This document shows positions 1 to 6,776 of a stretch of 12,592 nt of DNA, piece after piece; positions within the stretch are counted from its first letter, which is position 1; each line of letters opens with the position of its first letter. The notes below the pieces were generated by a model, which was not told the DNA's origin, ran no database searches, and saw nothing but the letters and a program-made list of their open reading frames with translations. The DNA comes from Dehalococcoidia bacterium CG2_30_46_19 (GTDB taxonomy: Bacteria; Chloroflexota; Dehalococcoidia; GIF9; AB-539-J10). A program made the position numbers and the translations under genes. The DNA lies in the NCBI GenBank assembly GCA_001872925.1, contig MNYD01000144.1, positions 1 to 12,592 on the forward strand, written 5' to 3'.

Positions 1-224
1 ACCATCGTTCGCCTGTCCATACTGGAGGCAACCTTTTCATCGAATATGTCCTCATTTTTCAATACTTCTTTCCTGACCAGGTCGGTTCGGACGATAGGAT
101 AGCCCTTTATTTTGGATATTTCCTCGCTGGTCTCGGTCTTCCAGGTGCCCGGAAGCCCGCAGGTGATAAGCAAAATATCATCCCCCAGCCTGTTTTCTAT
201 AAACTTCCCAAACGGTTCCTTCAA
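1..224 (-). CDS. P-loop kinase/ATPase, COG0645-like, N-terminal 74 residues (cut by window edge)
   Basis: The gene starts at a TTG at 224 and runs off the left edge. In-frame stops lie just upstream, and AAGGGTGAT provides a ribosome site, so TTG is the first usable start. The N-terminus has a hydrophobic strand (ILLIT, residues 17-21) followed by a P-loop-like GLPGTWKT at 23-30, then RTDLVRK at 46-52. This is the layout of the zeta-toxin/COG0645 kinase family, where the strand-loop-helix is followed by an Asp-Arg motif. The Walker A glycine before the lysine is Trp28 instead. In many bacteria this domain is the C-terminal half of a 'bifunctional aminoglycoside phosphotransferase/ATP-binding protein'; the other half's homologue lies separately at 2871-3920. 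The substrate is unknown. Fold assignment is fairly sure, function is not. Confidence 0.7.
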   Translation of the reverse strand, partial: MKEPFGKFIENRLGDDILLITCGLPGTWKTETSEEISKIKGYPIVRTDLVRKEVLKNEDIFDEKVASSMDRRTM

Positions 225-309
225 TTTGTTATCACCCTTTTATCATTTTGCTTGTTTGCGGAGTGCAAAATATTTGGGCGAAGCGAGCCACAAAAATAGT
301 ATTATCTCT

Positions 310-741
310 TCATCTTGACATTCTTCCCTTTATGTCTTCGATTCTTTTCTCAATGACGGGGTAATCATTTTTACTAACAAAGTTTAAGTATATTTCTGCC
401 ACTTTTAATTCATCTGATAATCGGCCTAGCTTCCTCAAGACAATCAATAACCTTTTGGAATTGGCGGGTGCATCTGTGCCATTAGTATAAATATTTCTCC
501 AATATAATTCTGCCGCTTCTTCTAAGTTGCCAGCTTTTTCCTTTTCTTCCGCATCTGCGTATACAGGATAAAAACCTAATACGTCTTCCTGAGTTAATTT
601 TTGCGCCTCTTCAAATTTACCGGACTCAATTAATTTTTCAGCTTTTTTATAGGTTTCGTCAAATTTCTTTTTATTTTCTATCCTCTTATTTTTTATATGT
701 TCAATGGCTTCTTTAACTGAAATATCTTTAAGATTTAACAT
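310..741 (-). CDS. TPR-like helical hypothetical protein (143 aa)
   Basis: The ATG at 741 follows a clear ribosome site, GGAAGGAA with five bases of spacing. The protein is highly charged and appears all-helical, with no signal peptide or membrane segment. At least three helix-turn-helix units have tetratricopeptide-like spacing: residues about 34-51 (containing ESGKFEEAQKL), 62-84 (containing KAGNLEEAAELYW) and 98-119 (RKLGRLSDELKVAEIYL). TPR folds usually act as protein-binding scaffolds, so a cytoplasmic adaptor role is inferred. It stands alone between the methyltransferase/ATP-grasp fusion upstream and the P-loop kinase downstream, with gaps of about 100 and 85 bases. Its upstream region carries an element also found before the fusion gene. 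No catalytic motif is visible, and I do not recognise a named family. Confidence 0.8.
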   Translation of the reverse strand: MLNLKDISVKEAIEHIKNKRIENKKKFDETYKKAEKLIESGKFEEAQKLTQEDVLGFYPVYADAEEKEKAGNLEEAAELYWRNIYTNGTDAPANSKRLLIVLRKLGRLSDELKVAEIYLNFVSKNDYPVIEKRIEDIKGRMSR

Positions 742-777
742 TGTTGTTCCTTCCTTATTGCCACGGCAGATAACAGC

Positions 778-813
778 TATATAGATGAGCTCTGGGCTCG
801 CTTAATCCGATTT
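778..813 (-). promoter_or_regulatory. Shared upstream element, copy A (hairpin plus TATATA box)
   Basis: Read on the minus strand, a GATTAAGCGAG block is followed by a small dyad, GAGC-CCAGA-GCTC (799 to 787), and then TATATAG (783 to 777). A closely related block lies at 2811-2844; over the aligned 27 bases 23 are identical. The dyad differs by one compensating pair (G-C here, A-T there). TATATA could be a -10 box with the dyad in the spacer, giving a start near 771 and a 30-base leader containing the SD of the TPR gene. An operator or a short RNA hairpin are both possible; promoter activity is inferred. Confidence 0.5.
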
Positions 814-845
814 ATTTTAGCCTATTTTTCTCCTCCCTTGTCCAT

Positions 846-2762
846 CTAGATACCCAATCGCTGTTCGGCTGCTCGTAAAATAGCTTCCAGCATCTCGCCG
901 TAAGACATTCCTGCTATCTTTGCCATCTTCGCCAGATGGCCATCCCAGCACCACCCCGGATTGGGATTTGCCTCAAGAAGCTTAGGATTGCCCTTAGCAT
1001 CTAGTCTCCAGTCAAAGCGGCAATAGTCTCTGCACTCCAACCTTTCAGACAGCTTCAAACACCATTCCACAATGATTTTTTTTGTCTCATCTGGTAAATC
1101 GGCGGGAACGGATTTGATATTCCAGTAGGCTGACTTTGGCAACCACTTCGCCTCATACCCACATATTCTGGGAAGTTCTGGCGGAAGTGTCGAGTAATCT
1201 TCCTCAATGATAGGTAAGACTGTGTAAAATTCAGGAGGGTTCCCTATTATCCCTACGCTTAAGTCTTTTCCGGTAAGAAATTCCTCAACAAGAATGGGTT
1301 TCTCATAGCCGAATCTTCCCCTGATTTCTGAGATAGCGTTTATAAGTTCCTCAGAGCTGTTTGCTACGCTCCTCTGGGTTATTCCAAAACTGGAATCACC
1401 AAAGTTGGGTTTTGTGATAACAGGAAAACCAAAAGGAAGTTCGAAGGTGGCGTCCTCTGGCTTGATAAACAAGGCTTCAGACGTGGGAATCCCCATTTCC
1501 CCTGCAATCCCACGCACAAGCGACTTGTCATAACAGTAAGCAAGACACTGGGACTCAGAACCTGTATAGGGAATACCAAGCATTTCCAGCAAGGAGGCCA
1601 CATGAGGCTCTCTTCTGGCGTCGTTGTTGTAACCCTCATCGCATAGATTAAATACGAGGTCTACTTTAGTTTTTAGTCCTACCAAGTCATAAATGAGCCT
1701 ATCGTGATTGCTAAGATATGTAAATCTATAACCTTTCAGTTCTGTTAATGCACCTTTCAGGCAATCAATGGTATAGAGATCATCGTCATCGAAGACGCCT
1801 AGCGGCTTTAGGGGATCGGGTTTCGCAGGGTCACCCAAGACCACAACTACATTCTTTGCCAGTACTTTATTCTTGAGAGGTGTCCATTCTTTTCTGACCG
1901 TGGCTGCTACAATAATCCGTCTCTCCATCATCCCCAAATCCTGATTCCGCTGGGAAGCCGTGGATACTTCTTCATGAAAGGTAATGTCGCTGAAGCCAGC
2001 CATTTTCAAGAGTTCGCCCAGGCTCTCACGGGTGTAGAGTCTCTCTGCATAAAACTGATCTGCAATAACACCTTTTTCTACATGAGTAACCACCTCTCGT
2101 GAGATTAGCCGTTGTCTGTCCAATGAAAGGGAACGTTCCCGACAGACGAAATACTTTTTGTCCATCCATTCCCAGGATCTGGGCTGAAAATGTTCCCTTA
2201 GGTATTCCCCATCAGGGACATCGATAAGAAGTCGCCCCCGAGGCTTCAAAACCCGGAAAACCTCTTTCAGAACTCTCATGTCATCTTGAATCGTTTCAAA
2301 ATAGCCGAAACTGTTCCCTAGAATCACCACCACGTCAAAGGTATCAGGTGCATAGGGTAGTTTTCTGGCATCACCTTCCCTAAATCTAATGTCCAGCCCT
2401 GTTTTTTTTGCTTGTGCCTTAGCCTTTTGAATTAGATAGTGAGAGCGATCTAACCCTTCAACATATTTGAATGTTCTCGTTGCCAGTTCTAGGGAATGAC
2501 GTCCCTGTCCACAACATAAGTCTAAGATTTTATCATCTGGCGAGAGCTTTAGGATCTCTGAGAACAAGTCCACTTCCTGATGGGTGATGTTGTGGTCGCC
2601 TACCACATCTCCATCTGTCTTCAGGTAAAGGGCAGTGAAAATGCGCCGCCACCAATCTGGGCGAACGTGCTCTTCAAGACTTGGGATAGGTCCTAGTGCT
2701 GCTGTTTGGTGTATGCTTTTCCTATCACGTTGTGGAGGTTTATCCTTAGAATGTTTTTCCAT
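846..2762 (-). CDS. Fusion protein: SAM-dependent methyltransferase + D-Ala-D-Ala-ligase-like ATP-grasp enzyme (638 aa)
   Basis: Two enzymes in one chain. Residues about 35-290 form a class I methyltransferase: motif I ILDLCCGQGRHS at 79-90, acidic GLDRS at 103-107, EGDARKLPY at 129-137, and VVVILGNSFGYF at 144-155. Residues about 303-638 form an ATP-grasp ligase of the D-alanine-D-alanine ligase type: LVFNLCDE 369-376, LGIPYTGS 395-402, ATP lysine loop KPNFGDSSFGI 451-461, LVEEFLTGKDLSVG 491-504, then Asp584, Glu597 and Asn599 at the metal-binding positions. Ligases of this type join an amino acid or peptide to an amine using ATP; this one is too divergent from Ddl for a substrate call and is probably not the cell-wall enzyme. 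ATG at 2762 has AGGGG directly adjacent and GGAG 12 bases upstream. Flanking kinase-like genes suggest small-molecule modification (inference). Confidence 0.88.
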   Translation of the reverse strand: MEKHSKDKPPQRDRKSIHQTAALGPIPSLEEHVRPDWWRRIFTALYLKTDGDVVGDHNITHQEVDLFSEILKLSPDDKILDLCCGQGRHSLELATRTFKYVEGLDRSHYLIQKAKAQAKKTGLDIRFREGDARKLPYAPDTFDVVVILGNSFGYFETIQDDMRVLKEVFRVLKPRGRLLIDVPDGEYLREHFQPRSWEWMDKKYFVCRERSLSLDRQRLISREVVTHVEKGVIADQFYAERLYTRESLGELLKMAGFSDITFHEEVSTASQRNQDLGMMERRIIVAATVRKEWTPLKNKVLAKNVVVVLGDPAKPDPLKPLGVFDDDDLYTIDCLKGALTELKGYRFTYLSNHDRLIYDLVGLKTKVDLVFNLCDEGYNNDARREPHVASLLEMLGIPYTGSESQCLAYCYDKSLVRGIAGEMGIPTSEALFIKPEDATFELPFGFPVITKPNFGDSSFGITQRSVANSSEELINAISEIRGRFGYEKPILVEEFLTGKDLSVGIIGNPPEFYTVLPIIEEDYSTLPPELPRICGYEAKWLPKSAYWNIKSVPADLPDETKKIIVEWCLKLSERLECRDYCRFDWRLDAKGNPKLLEANPNPGWCWDGHLAKMAKIAGMSYGEMLEAILRAAEQRLGI

Positions 2763-2810
2763 CCCCTATTTTTGCTCCACTGTTTTACCAAAATTGCATC
2801 TGACAGTCAA

Positions 2811-2844
2811 TATATACGAACTCAGGGTTCGCTTAATCAGATTT
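2811..2844 (-). promoter_or_regulatory. Shared upstream element, copy B, before the methyltransferase/ATP-grasp gene
   Basis: On the minus strand the block reads GATTAAGCGAAC-CCTGA-GTTCG-TATATA. The dyad CGAAC/GTTCG has a five-base stem. Compared with copy A the stem changes by a compensating pair, so pairing or dyad symmetry is retained. Two promoter readings are possible: TATATA as a -10 box with the dyad in the spacer, or the nearby TTGACT (2810 to 2805) with 17 bases to TAAAAC (2787 to 2782). The second would leave only about a dozen bases before the ATG and would clip the upstream GGAG, so I favour the first. A regulator binding both copies is inferred. Confidence 0.5.
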
Positions 2845-2870
2845 TACTCCATTGTGCATATATTTATATA

Positions 2871-3920
2871 TCATAAATACGATTCGGCAAGCTCGAAATA
2901 GCTTCTGGCGGTAGCCAGGGCTTTTGCCTTTCCCTCTTCTGAAATATAGGGGTCATCAAGCTTGAAGCCCTCCACCTTTCCCCTCACATAAGCCCGATAA
3001 CACTTGTAGAAGTTAAGCAATTTTAGCAGTTCTTCATCATGGCTTAATTCTACATAGGCATTTACCAGATGCCGAGAGAGGTCAGAGTGGTGGTAGCGGT
3101 CTAGATCCATGGCGAGAAAAGCAATCTCCGAGGCTACATCGGAGTATCTGAATCGGTCATTGAACTCGATGCAATCGTAGATGCAGATATCGTTGGTGAA
3201 GCAGATATGGGCGGCATGAAGGTCGCCATGGCAATCCCTTACCCGACCTTCCTTTACCCGCTTAGCGAATAAAACACTATTATTATGAATAAAATCCTCG
3301 GTGTATTTTTTGAGGCGATTATATTTCAAGCGTGGGATGGATACATCGATATATTTCTCGGTTTGAGAAAAGTTCTCATCAGTATTCTGCCGAATGACAT
3401 CCAATTTGCCGAAAGCGGCGATTTTGGAATTTGTTTCTGCCTTTTGATGAAAGTGAGCTAATTTCTCGGCTACCCTGGTTACCATTTCCGAAGTTACCTG
3501 GTTACCACGCAAGAGGACATCCATCATGCGGTGTTGAGGCAGTTGCCGCATTTTGACGGCATATTCAATTGCCTTGCCCTTTCCTTCAATAACGAGAGAT
3601 TGCTTCGCTGCGCTCGCAATGACAGAAGGGGGATGCAATGACATTGTTATTGGCACCACAGCTAAGTAAACCTCAGGGCAGAGGCGTCTGTTCAAATCCA
3701 GTTCCTGTTGGCAAAAGAAACGGCGTTTCTCTAAGGTAGTATAATCCAGATAACCCAGGTTGACTGGCTTCTTCACCTTATAAACATATTCGCCGGTGAG
3801 GAAGACGAAGGACATCTGAGTTTGCACCAATTGTATCTCTGGCGGTCTATGAGGATAGGACTCGGGTTTAAGCAGTCCCTCGATTATAGATGATGGCGTG
3901 GTCACTAATTTATTGCCCAA
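2871..3920 (-). CDS. Aminoglycoside-phosphotransferase-like kinase, COG2187 type (349 aa)
   Basis: This matches the N-terminal kinase half of proteins annotated as 'bifunctional aminoglycoside phosphotransferase/ATP-binding protein', here as a stand-alone gene. Visible landmarks are YKVKKPV at 47-53, VKMRQLPQHRMMD at 122-134, the catalytic loop HGDLHAAH at 231-238 (His231, Asp233) and DCIEFND at 249-255 in the DFG-like position. The physiological substrate is unknown; drug resistance should not be assumed. TTG at 3920 is the longest start, since an in-frame TAG lies just upstream, but its SD is weak and GTG at 3905 is an alternative. It follows the DUF35 gene by 13 bases, so it probably ends that operon. 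Residues about 98-109 are encoded by a dispersed genomic repeat inserted in frame. Confidence 0.82.
   Translation of the reverse strand: MGNKLVTTPSSIIEGLLKPESYPHRPPEIQLVQTQMSFVFLTGEYVYKVKKPVNLGYLDYTTLEKRRFFCQQELDLNRRLCPEVYLAVVPITMSLHPPSVIASAAKQSLVIEGKGKAIEYAVKMRQLPQHRMMDVLLRGNQVTSEMVTRVAEKLAHFHQKAETNSKIAAFGKLDVIRQNTDENFSQTEKYIDVSIPRLKYNRLKKYTEDFIHNNSVLFAKRVKEGRVRDCHGDLHAAHICFTNDICIYDCIEFNDRFRYSDVASEIAFLAMDLDRYHHSDLSRHLVNAYVELSHDEELLKLLNFYKCYRAYVRGKVEGFKLDDPYISEEGKAKALATARSYFELAESYL
3596..3630. repeat. Dispersed repeat (ATTGCTTCGCTGCGCTCGCAATGAC type) inside the kinase gene
   Basis: The plus strand reads GAGATTGCTTCGCTGC followed by GCTCGCAATGACAGAAGGG. I recognise this as a dispersed, partly palindromic repeat family common in many bacterial genomes, often translated spuriously as VIASAAKQS. 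Here it lies within the 2871-3920 reading frame and encodes PSVIASAAKQSL (residues 98-109) without breaking it. A nearby GCAATGAC (3635-3642) may be a remnant of the same element. Confidence 0.75.
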
Positions 3921-3933
3921 TGGCTAGCTAACT

Positions 3934-4398
3934 CTATGACAAAGCTTTGAAGGAGAGGAAAGTCCTCTCTCCTTCCTCATGCGTGGGGTCTGCTGCGTGA
4001 GTAGCCTCGACATAGTCAAGTTCCACAGGTGTTCCAATCTTAATCTGTTCTGGTTTGGAGGTATCTACCCCTGAAATGCGAGCGCAAATTTTAGCACCTT
4101 CCTCCAGTTCCACAATGCCGCAGCAATAATGTTTTCCTCTGCCATAGCCTTCTTCAACCATTAAAGGGGACCCCACAGCGATAACGGTGTAGGCCACAAG
4201 CTTTCCCCTTCCTTTCATTTCCTCCAGCTCCAGCTCATTTCCGTGACATTCAGGGCAGATAGGTTTTGGAGGCAGGGATAGATGTCCGCATTTCTTACAT
4301 CTTGCTCCCATCAATTTATGTTCGCTGAGAAATTTATTGTACGCCAGGCTATAAAGTTTGTTTTCGGCTACTTCTGAGAATTTATTTTCTAAGGCCAT
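3934..4398 (-). CDS. DUF35 OB-fold protein with zinc ribbon, partner of the thiolase
   Basis: The 154-residue protein has a four-cysteine zinc ribbon (Cys34, Cys37, Cys48, Cys51; CKKCG...CPEC) followed by an OB-fold rich in beta-strands (GRGKLVAYTVIAVG at 63-76, GIVELEEGAKICARI at 94-108). This is the DUF35/COG1545 family. Members pair with thiolases; in archaea the family member bridges acetoacetyl-CoA thiolase and HMG-CoA synthase, as known from published complexes. No HMG-CoA synthase is seen in this window, so only the thiolase partnership is supported. The SD AGGAGG is made by the last codons of the thiolase gene, whose stop is five bases before this ATG, so the two are very likely translated together. 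Confidence 0.9.
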   Translation of the reverse strand: MALENKFSEVAENKLYSLAYNKFLSEHKLMGARCKKCGHLSLPPKPICPECHGNELELEEMKGRGKLVAYTVIAVGSPLMVEEGYGRGKHYCCGIVELEEGAKICARISGVDTSKPEQIKIGTPVELDYVEATHAADPTHEEGERTFLSFKALS

Positions 4399-4403
4399 TG
4401 ATG

Positions 4404-5675
4404 CTACCTCCTCTGGAAAATATTGACTACAATAGTAGAGCCATGTGCTCCAGCATTGTGCGTTAGTCCTAAATCGACGTCTTTTTTCTTCACCTGCCTT
4501 GGTCCGGCCTCTCCCCTCAACTGCTTGAATATCTCCACTACCATTCCCACTCCTGATGCTCCGATAGGATGTCCTTTAGCCTTGAGTCCGCCATCTGTGT
4601 TTATGGGCAGCTTGCCGTCCAATCTATTTTCTCCTTCCCTGATTGCCTTCACTGCCTCGCCTGGCTTATAGAATCCCAGGTCTTCCATGGCAACTAATTC
4701 AGCTATGGTGAAGCAGTCATGAACTTCGGCTATTTTTATATCTTGAGGACTAACACCGGCCATTTCATAAGCTTCCCTGGCGGCTAATTTAGTAGCCCTT
4801 ATCGATGCCAGTTCTTTCCTTTCTGCTAAGAAGTAATCGCTTGCCTGCCCGGTTCCAATGACAAATATCGGTTTGTCGGTGAAATTCCTGGCGATGTCCT
4901 CGGCGGCAAGCAGGACACATGAAGCGCCATCACAGATGGTAGAGCAATCAAATAACCTCATTGGCCAGGCAATGACGGGATTCTGTTTTGGGTCATGCAA
5001 AAACTCCATTTCATCTGCCCAGTGAGGCTCGGGCAAGCCTTTCTTCACTGCGGATGCTGCCCGTCTTTTCATGATATCCGGGATAGAAGCATCGAAGTGA
5101 GCATGGGGATTAAGGCTGCCATTGTAGTGATTCTTTATTCCCAGCCTCATAAAATCTTCAACCTCAGTGCCGTATTTTGCCATGTGGGCTGTAGCTATAG
5201 TGGCGTAAATTCCCGGGAATGTTTCGCCAGCAGGAATCTCGGTATCAGGGTCCATGGCAGCAGCCAGGACTTCAGTTACCTGGGTGGTATCCAGGTTAGT
5301 CATTTTTTCCAGTCCCCCAGCGAGAACGATATCATAGATACCAGAGGAAATAGCGATAATCGCCTCTCTGAAGGCAACTCCGCTGGCAGCGCAGGCATCT
5401 TCAAACCTGATGGCTGGCTTGGGAACAATTCCGATGCGATTAGCCACTGCAGGGGCAATGTGAACCTGACGCTCAAAGAGGTCGCTGCTGATATTCCCCA
5501 GATAAAGGGCATCAATATCACCAGGGTCAAATCCTTTGTCTACCGAGCTTCTCAGTTCGTTGTAGGCCTCTACAAAAAGGTCTTGTCCCCTGACTCCTTT
5601 AGGATAAATCCCGAACTTTGATAGCCCTGCTCCCACAACAGCAACACCACGACCTAATTTACGTTTCTTTGGCAC
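4404..5675 (-). CDS. Thiolase-family acyl-CoA acyltransferase (SCP2/archaeal type, 423 aa)
   Basis: The length and motifs are those of the SCP2-like/archaeal acetyl-CoA acetyltransferase branch. The nucleophilic cysteine is Cys95 in EDACAASG. His319-Asp320-Cys321 (VHDCFT) and His369 in GGLKAKGHPIGASG are the other active-site landmarks. The C-terminal loop reads HNAGAHG (406-412), without the second catalytic Cys of classical biosynthetic thiolases, which is usual for this branch. The likely reaction is condensation or cleavage of short acyl-CoAs in the cytoplasm; direction and chain length cannot be read from the sequence. Start is GTG at 5675 with a strong GGAGGTG site. It is followed immediately by its DUF35 partner and preceded by the archaemetzincin gene 29 bases away. 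Confidence 0.92.
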   Translation of the reverse strand: MPKKRKLGRGVAVVGAGLSKFGIYPKGVRGQDLFVEAYNELRSSVDKGFDPGDIDALYLGNISSDLFERQVHIAPAVANRIGIVPKPAIRFEDACAASGVAFREAIIAISSGIYDIVLAGGLEKMTNLDTTQVTEVLAAAMDPDTEIPAGETFPGIYATIATAHMAKYGTEVEDFMRLGIKNHYNGSLNPHAHFDASIPDIMKRRAASAVKKGLPEPHWADEMEFLHDPKQNPVIAWPMRLFDCSTICDGASCVLLAAEDIARNFTDKPIFVIGTGQASDYFLAERKELASIRATKLAAREAYEMAGVSPQDIKIAEVHDCFTIAELVAMEDLGFYKPGEAVKAIREGENRLDGKLPINTDGGLKAKGHPIGASGVGMVVEIFKQLRGEAGPRQVKKKDVDLGLTHNAGAHGSTIVVNIFQRR

Positions 5676-5704
5676 AATTCACCTCCAATTGTCGAAGTCT
5701 ATAA

Positions 5705-6223
5705 TTATATTATTTTTGGACGGCATTTGCTACAGAAGCTTGCCTCCTTCCAATCAGTATCAGCGAGGCAATTTGAAAAGTGCATAACGCACTTCTGGTC
5801 AGGGCAGTGTTCCAGGTCGAAGGTGTGCCCGATTTCATGAACTATCTCCTTGGTGGCTCTTTGTATAAATAACTTCTTGTCCGGTGGCAAACCATAATAT
5901 TCCTGTCTCAAGCGGCATAAAGATATGATTACTACTTTGTGGATGATGTCGGCTTCGCCGAAGACAAAATTAAGTCCCGGTGCGTAAAGGTCAACTTCGG
6001 TTATGCCCACGACCCTCTCATCCCTTCCCATCTCCAGGGCAATCAATGAGCTTATCAACTTTGAAGCAAGATACTGCCCTCTTTGCGAGTCATAAGCATC
6101 AGCTAGCTGGTTTAGCTCCGGCTTTATTTCCACGGGGCAATTGAAAACCAGCCTGACCTTCTCCTTAAGCTCATCCGCTACTTCATCAGCTACATCACCC
6201 AGTGGCTTAAGCACGATTTTCAT
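5705..6223 (-). CDS. amzA: Archaemetzincin-type zinc metallopeptidase (172 aa)
   Basis: The family signature is almost complete: HEIGH at 129-133, His139-Cys140, Cys145, Val-Met147, and Cys164-x2-Cys167. In archaemetzincins the HExxHxxGxxH part binds catalytic zinc and the four cysteines bind a second zinc. The Gly of the consensus is Asp136 here (HEIGHTFDLEHC), confirmed in the DNA as codon GAC. No signal peptide is visible, so it should act in the cytoplasm; natural substrates of bacterial archaemetzincins are not established. The gene overlaps the THEP1-type NTPase gene by 17 bases and has only a weak SD of its own, so coupled translation is likely. Alternatives to archaemetzincin are unlikely given the Cys pattern. 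Confidence 0.93.
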   Translation of the reverse strand: MKIVLKPLGDVADEVADELKEKVRLVFNCPVEIKPELNQLADAYDSQRGQYLASKLISSLIALEMGRDERVVGITEVDLYAPGLNFVFGEADIIHKVVIISLCRLRQEYYGLPPDKKLFIQRATKEIVHEIGHTFDLEHCPDQKCVMHFSNCLADTDWKEASFCSKCRPKII

Positions 6224-6776
6224 TTTCGACTAACCAGCTTTGTATTTCTGCTAAGGCTTGTTTCCTATTATCCCTGGTCACTAACAGCACTTTGACTTCG
6301 GGATGGTGTTTGATTTCATCGCAAAAAGGATTTGGGTTGAGCATAATAGTGCCCAGGACCTTTTTACCACCATTTATTGCCTGCCACACTGTTTCCCTGA
6401 ATTGTGGAGACAGAAGCTCCATCTTGCCAATTTCATCAATGATTATTAAATCACATTCCTGTAATGCTCGTTGAGTTGCTGAAACGCCCACTTTATTTAA
6501 ATTGTCAACATCAACTTTATACTTGCTTACTTGAAACGGGCTGGAGATGTTGACATGTGCCAGGATTGCCTCTTTGCCATCCAGGGTAATTATCTTGAAT
6601 CCCTGCCTTATCCCGCTGCTTCGTATTTCCTCGGTATAGAAACCGCCGGCTTTGATTTTAGACCTGGCGATAGCTTCTTTGATGAGGTTCGTTTTGCCCG
6701 TGCCTGGCTTGCCGGTGAGAAGAAGATGCTGAGAAACTTTGTCCTCCTTATTTACTTCAAGTTTGATTCTGAGCAA
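6207..6776 (-). CDS. THEP1-type nucleoside-triphosphatase (NTPase_1 family)
   Basis: Walker A is GKPGTGKT at residues 22-29 of the longest frame and Walker B is LIIIDEIGKMEL at 110-121, with GGFYTEEIR at 44-52, all typical of the THEP1/DUF265 family. Characterised members hydrolyse NTPs in vitro; the cellular role is unclear. The TTG at 6776 is the only standard start codon before the P-loop, but it lies inside the preceding gene and lacks an SD. A very good SD (TAAGGAGGAC, 6750-6741) points instead to residue Val14, codon GTT at 6737-6735, exactly where homologues begin (start, then a few residues, then HLLLTG). True protein is then about 176 residues. It overlaps the LutB-like gene by up to 20 bases and the archaemetzincin gene by 17. 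Confidence 0.88.
   Translation of the reverse strand: MLRIKLEVNKEDKVSQHLLLTGKPGTGKTNLIKEAIARSKIKAGGFYTEEIRSSGIRQGFKIITLDGKEAILAHVNISSPFQVSKYKVDVDNLNKVGVSATQRALQECDLIIIDEIGKMELLSPQFRETVWQAINGGKKVLGTIMLNPNPFCDEIKHHPEVKVLLVTRDNRKQALAEIQSWLVENENRA
6741..6750 (-). other. Strong Shine-Dalgarno site that disagrees with the predicted NTPase start
   Basis: TAAGGAGGAC is placed five bases before the codon GTT at 6737-6735. No ATG, GTG or TTG in frame lies within range downstream. It argues for initiation at GTT, or for an original GTG altered by mutation or a sequence error. Confidence 0.6.

Noticed and set aside
225..309. Terminator between the TPR gene and the P-loop kinase gene
   Set aside because: A weak GGC/GCC stem (around GGCTCGCTTCGCC on the minus strand) lacks a following T-run; nothing convincing.
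112..318. 68-codon plus-strand frame
   Set aside because: It is antisense to the P-loop kinase start and runs into the intergenic gap; no SD.
1379..1639. 86-codon minus-strand frame inside the ATP-grasp region
   Set aside because: It is another frame of the well-supported fusion protein, without SD or family features.
4995..5621. 208-codon plus-strand open frame
   Set aside because: It lies antisense to the conserved thiolase, including its active-site Cys95 codon, has no SD and resembles no known family.
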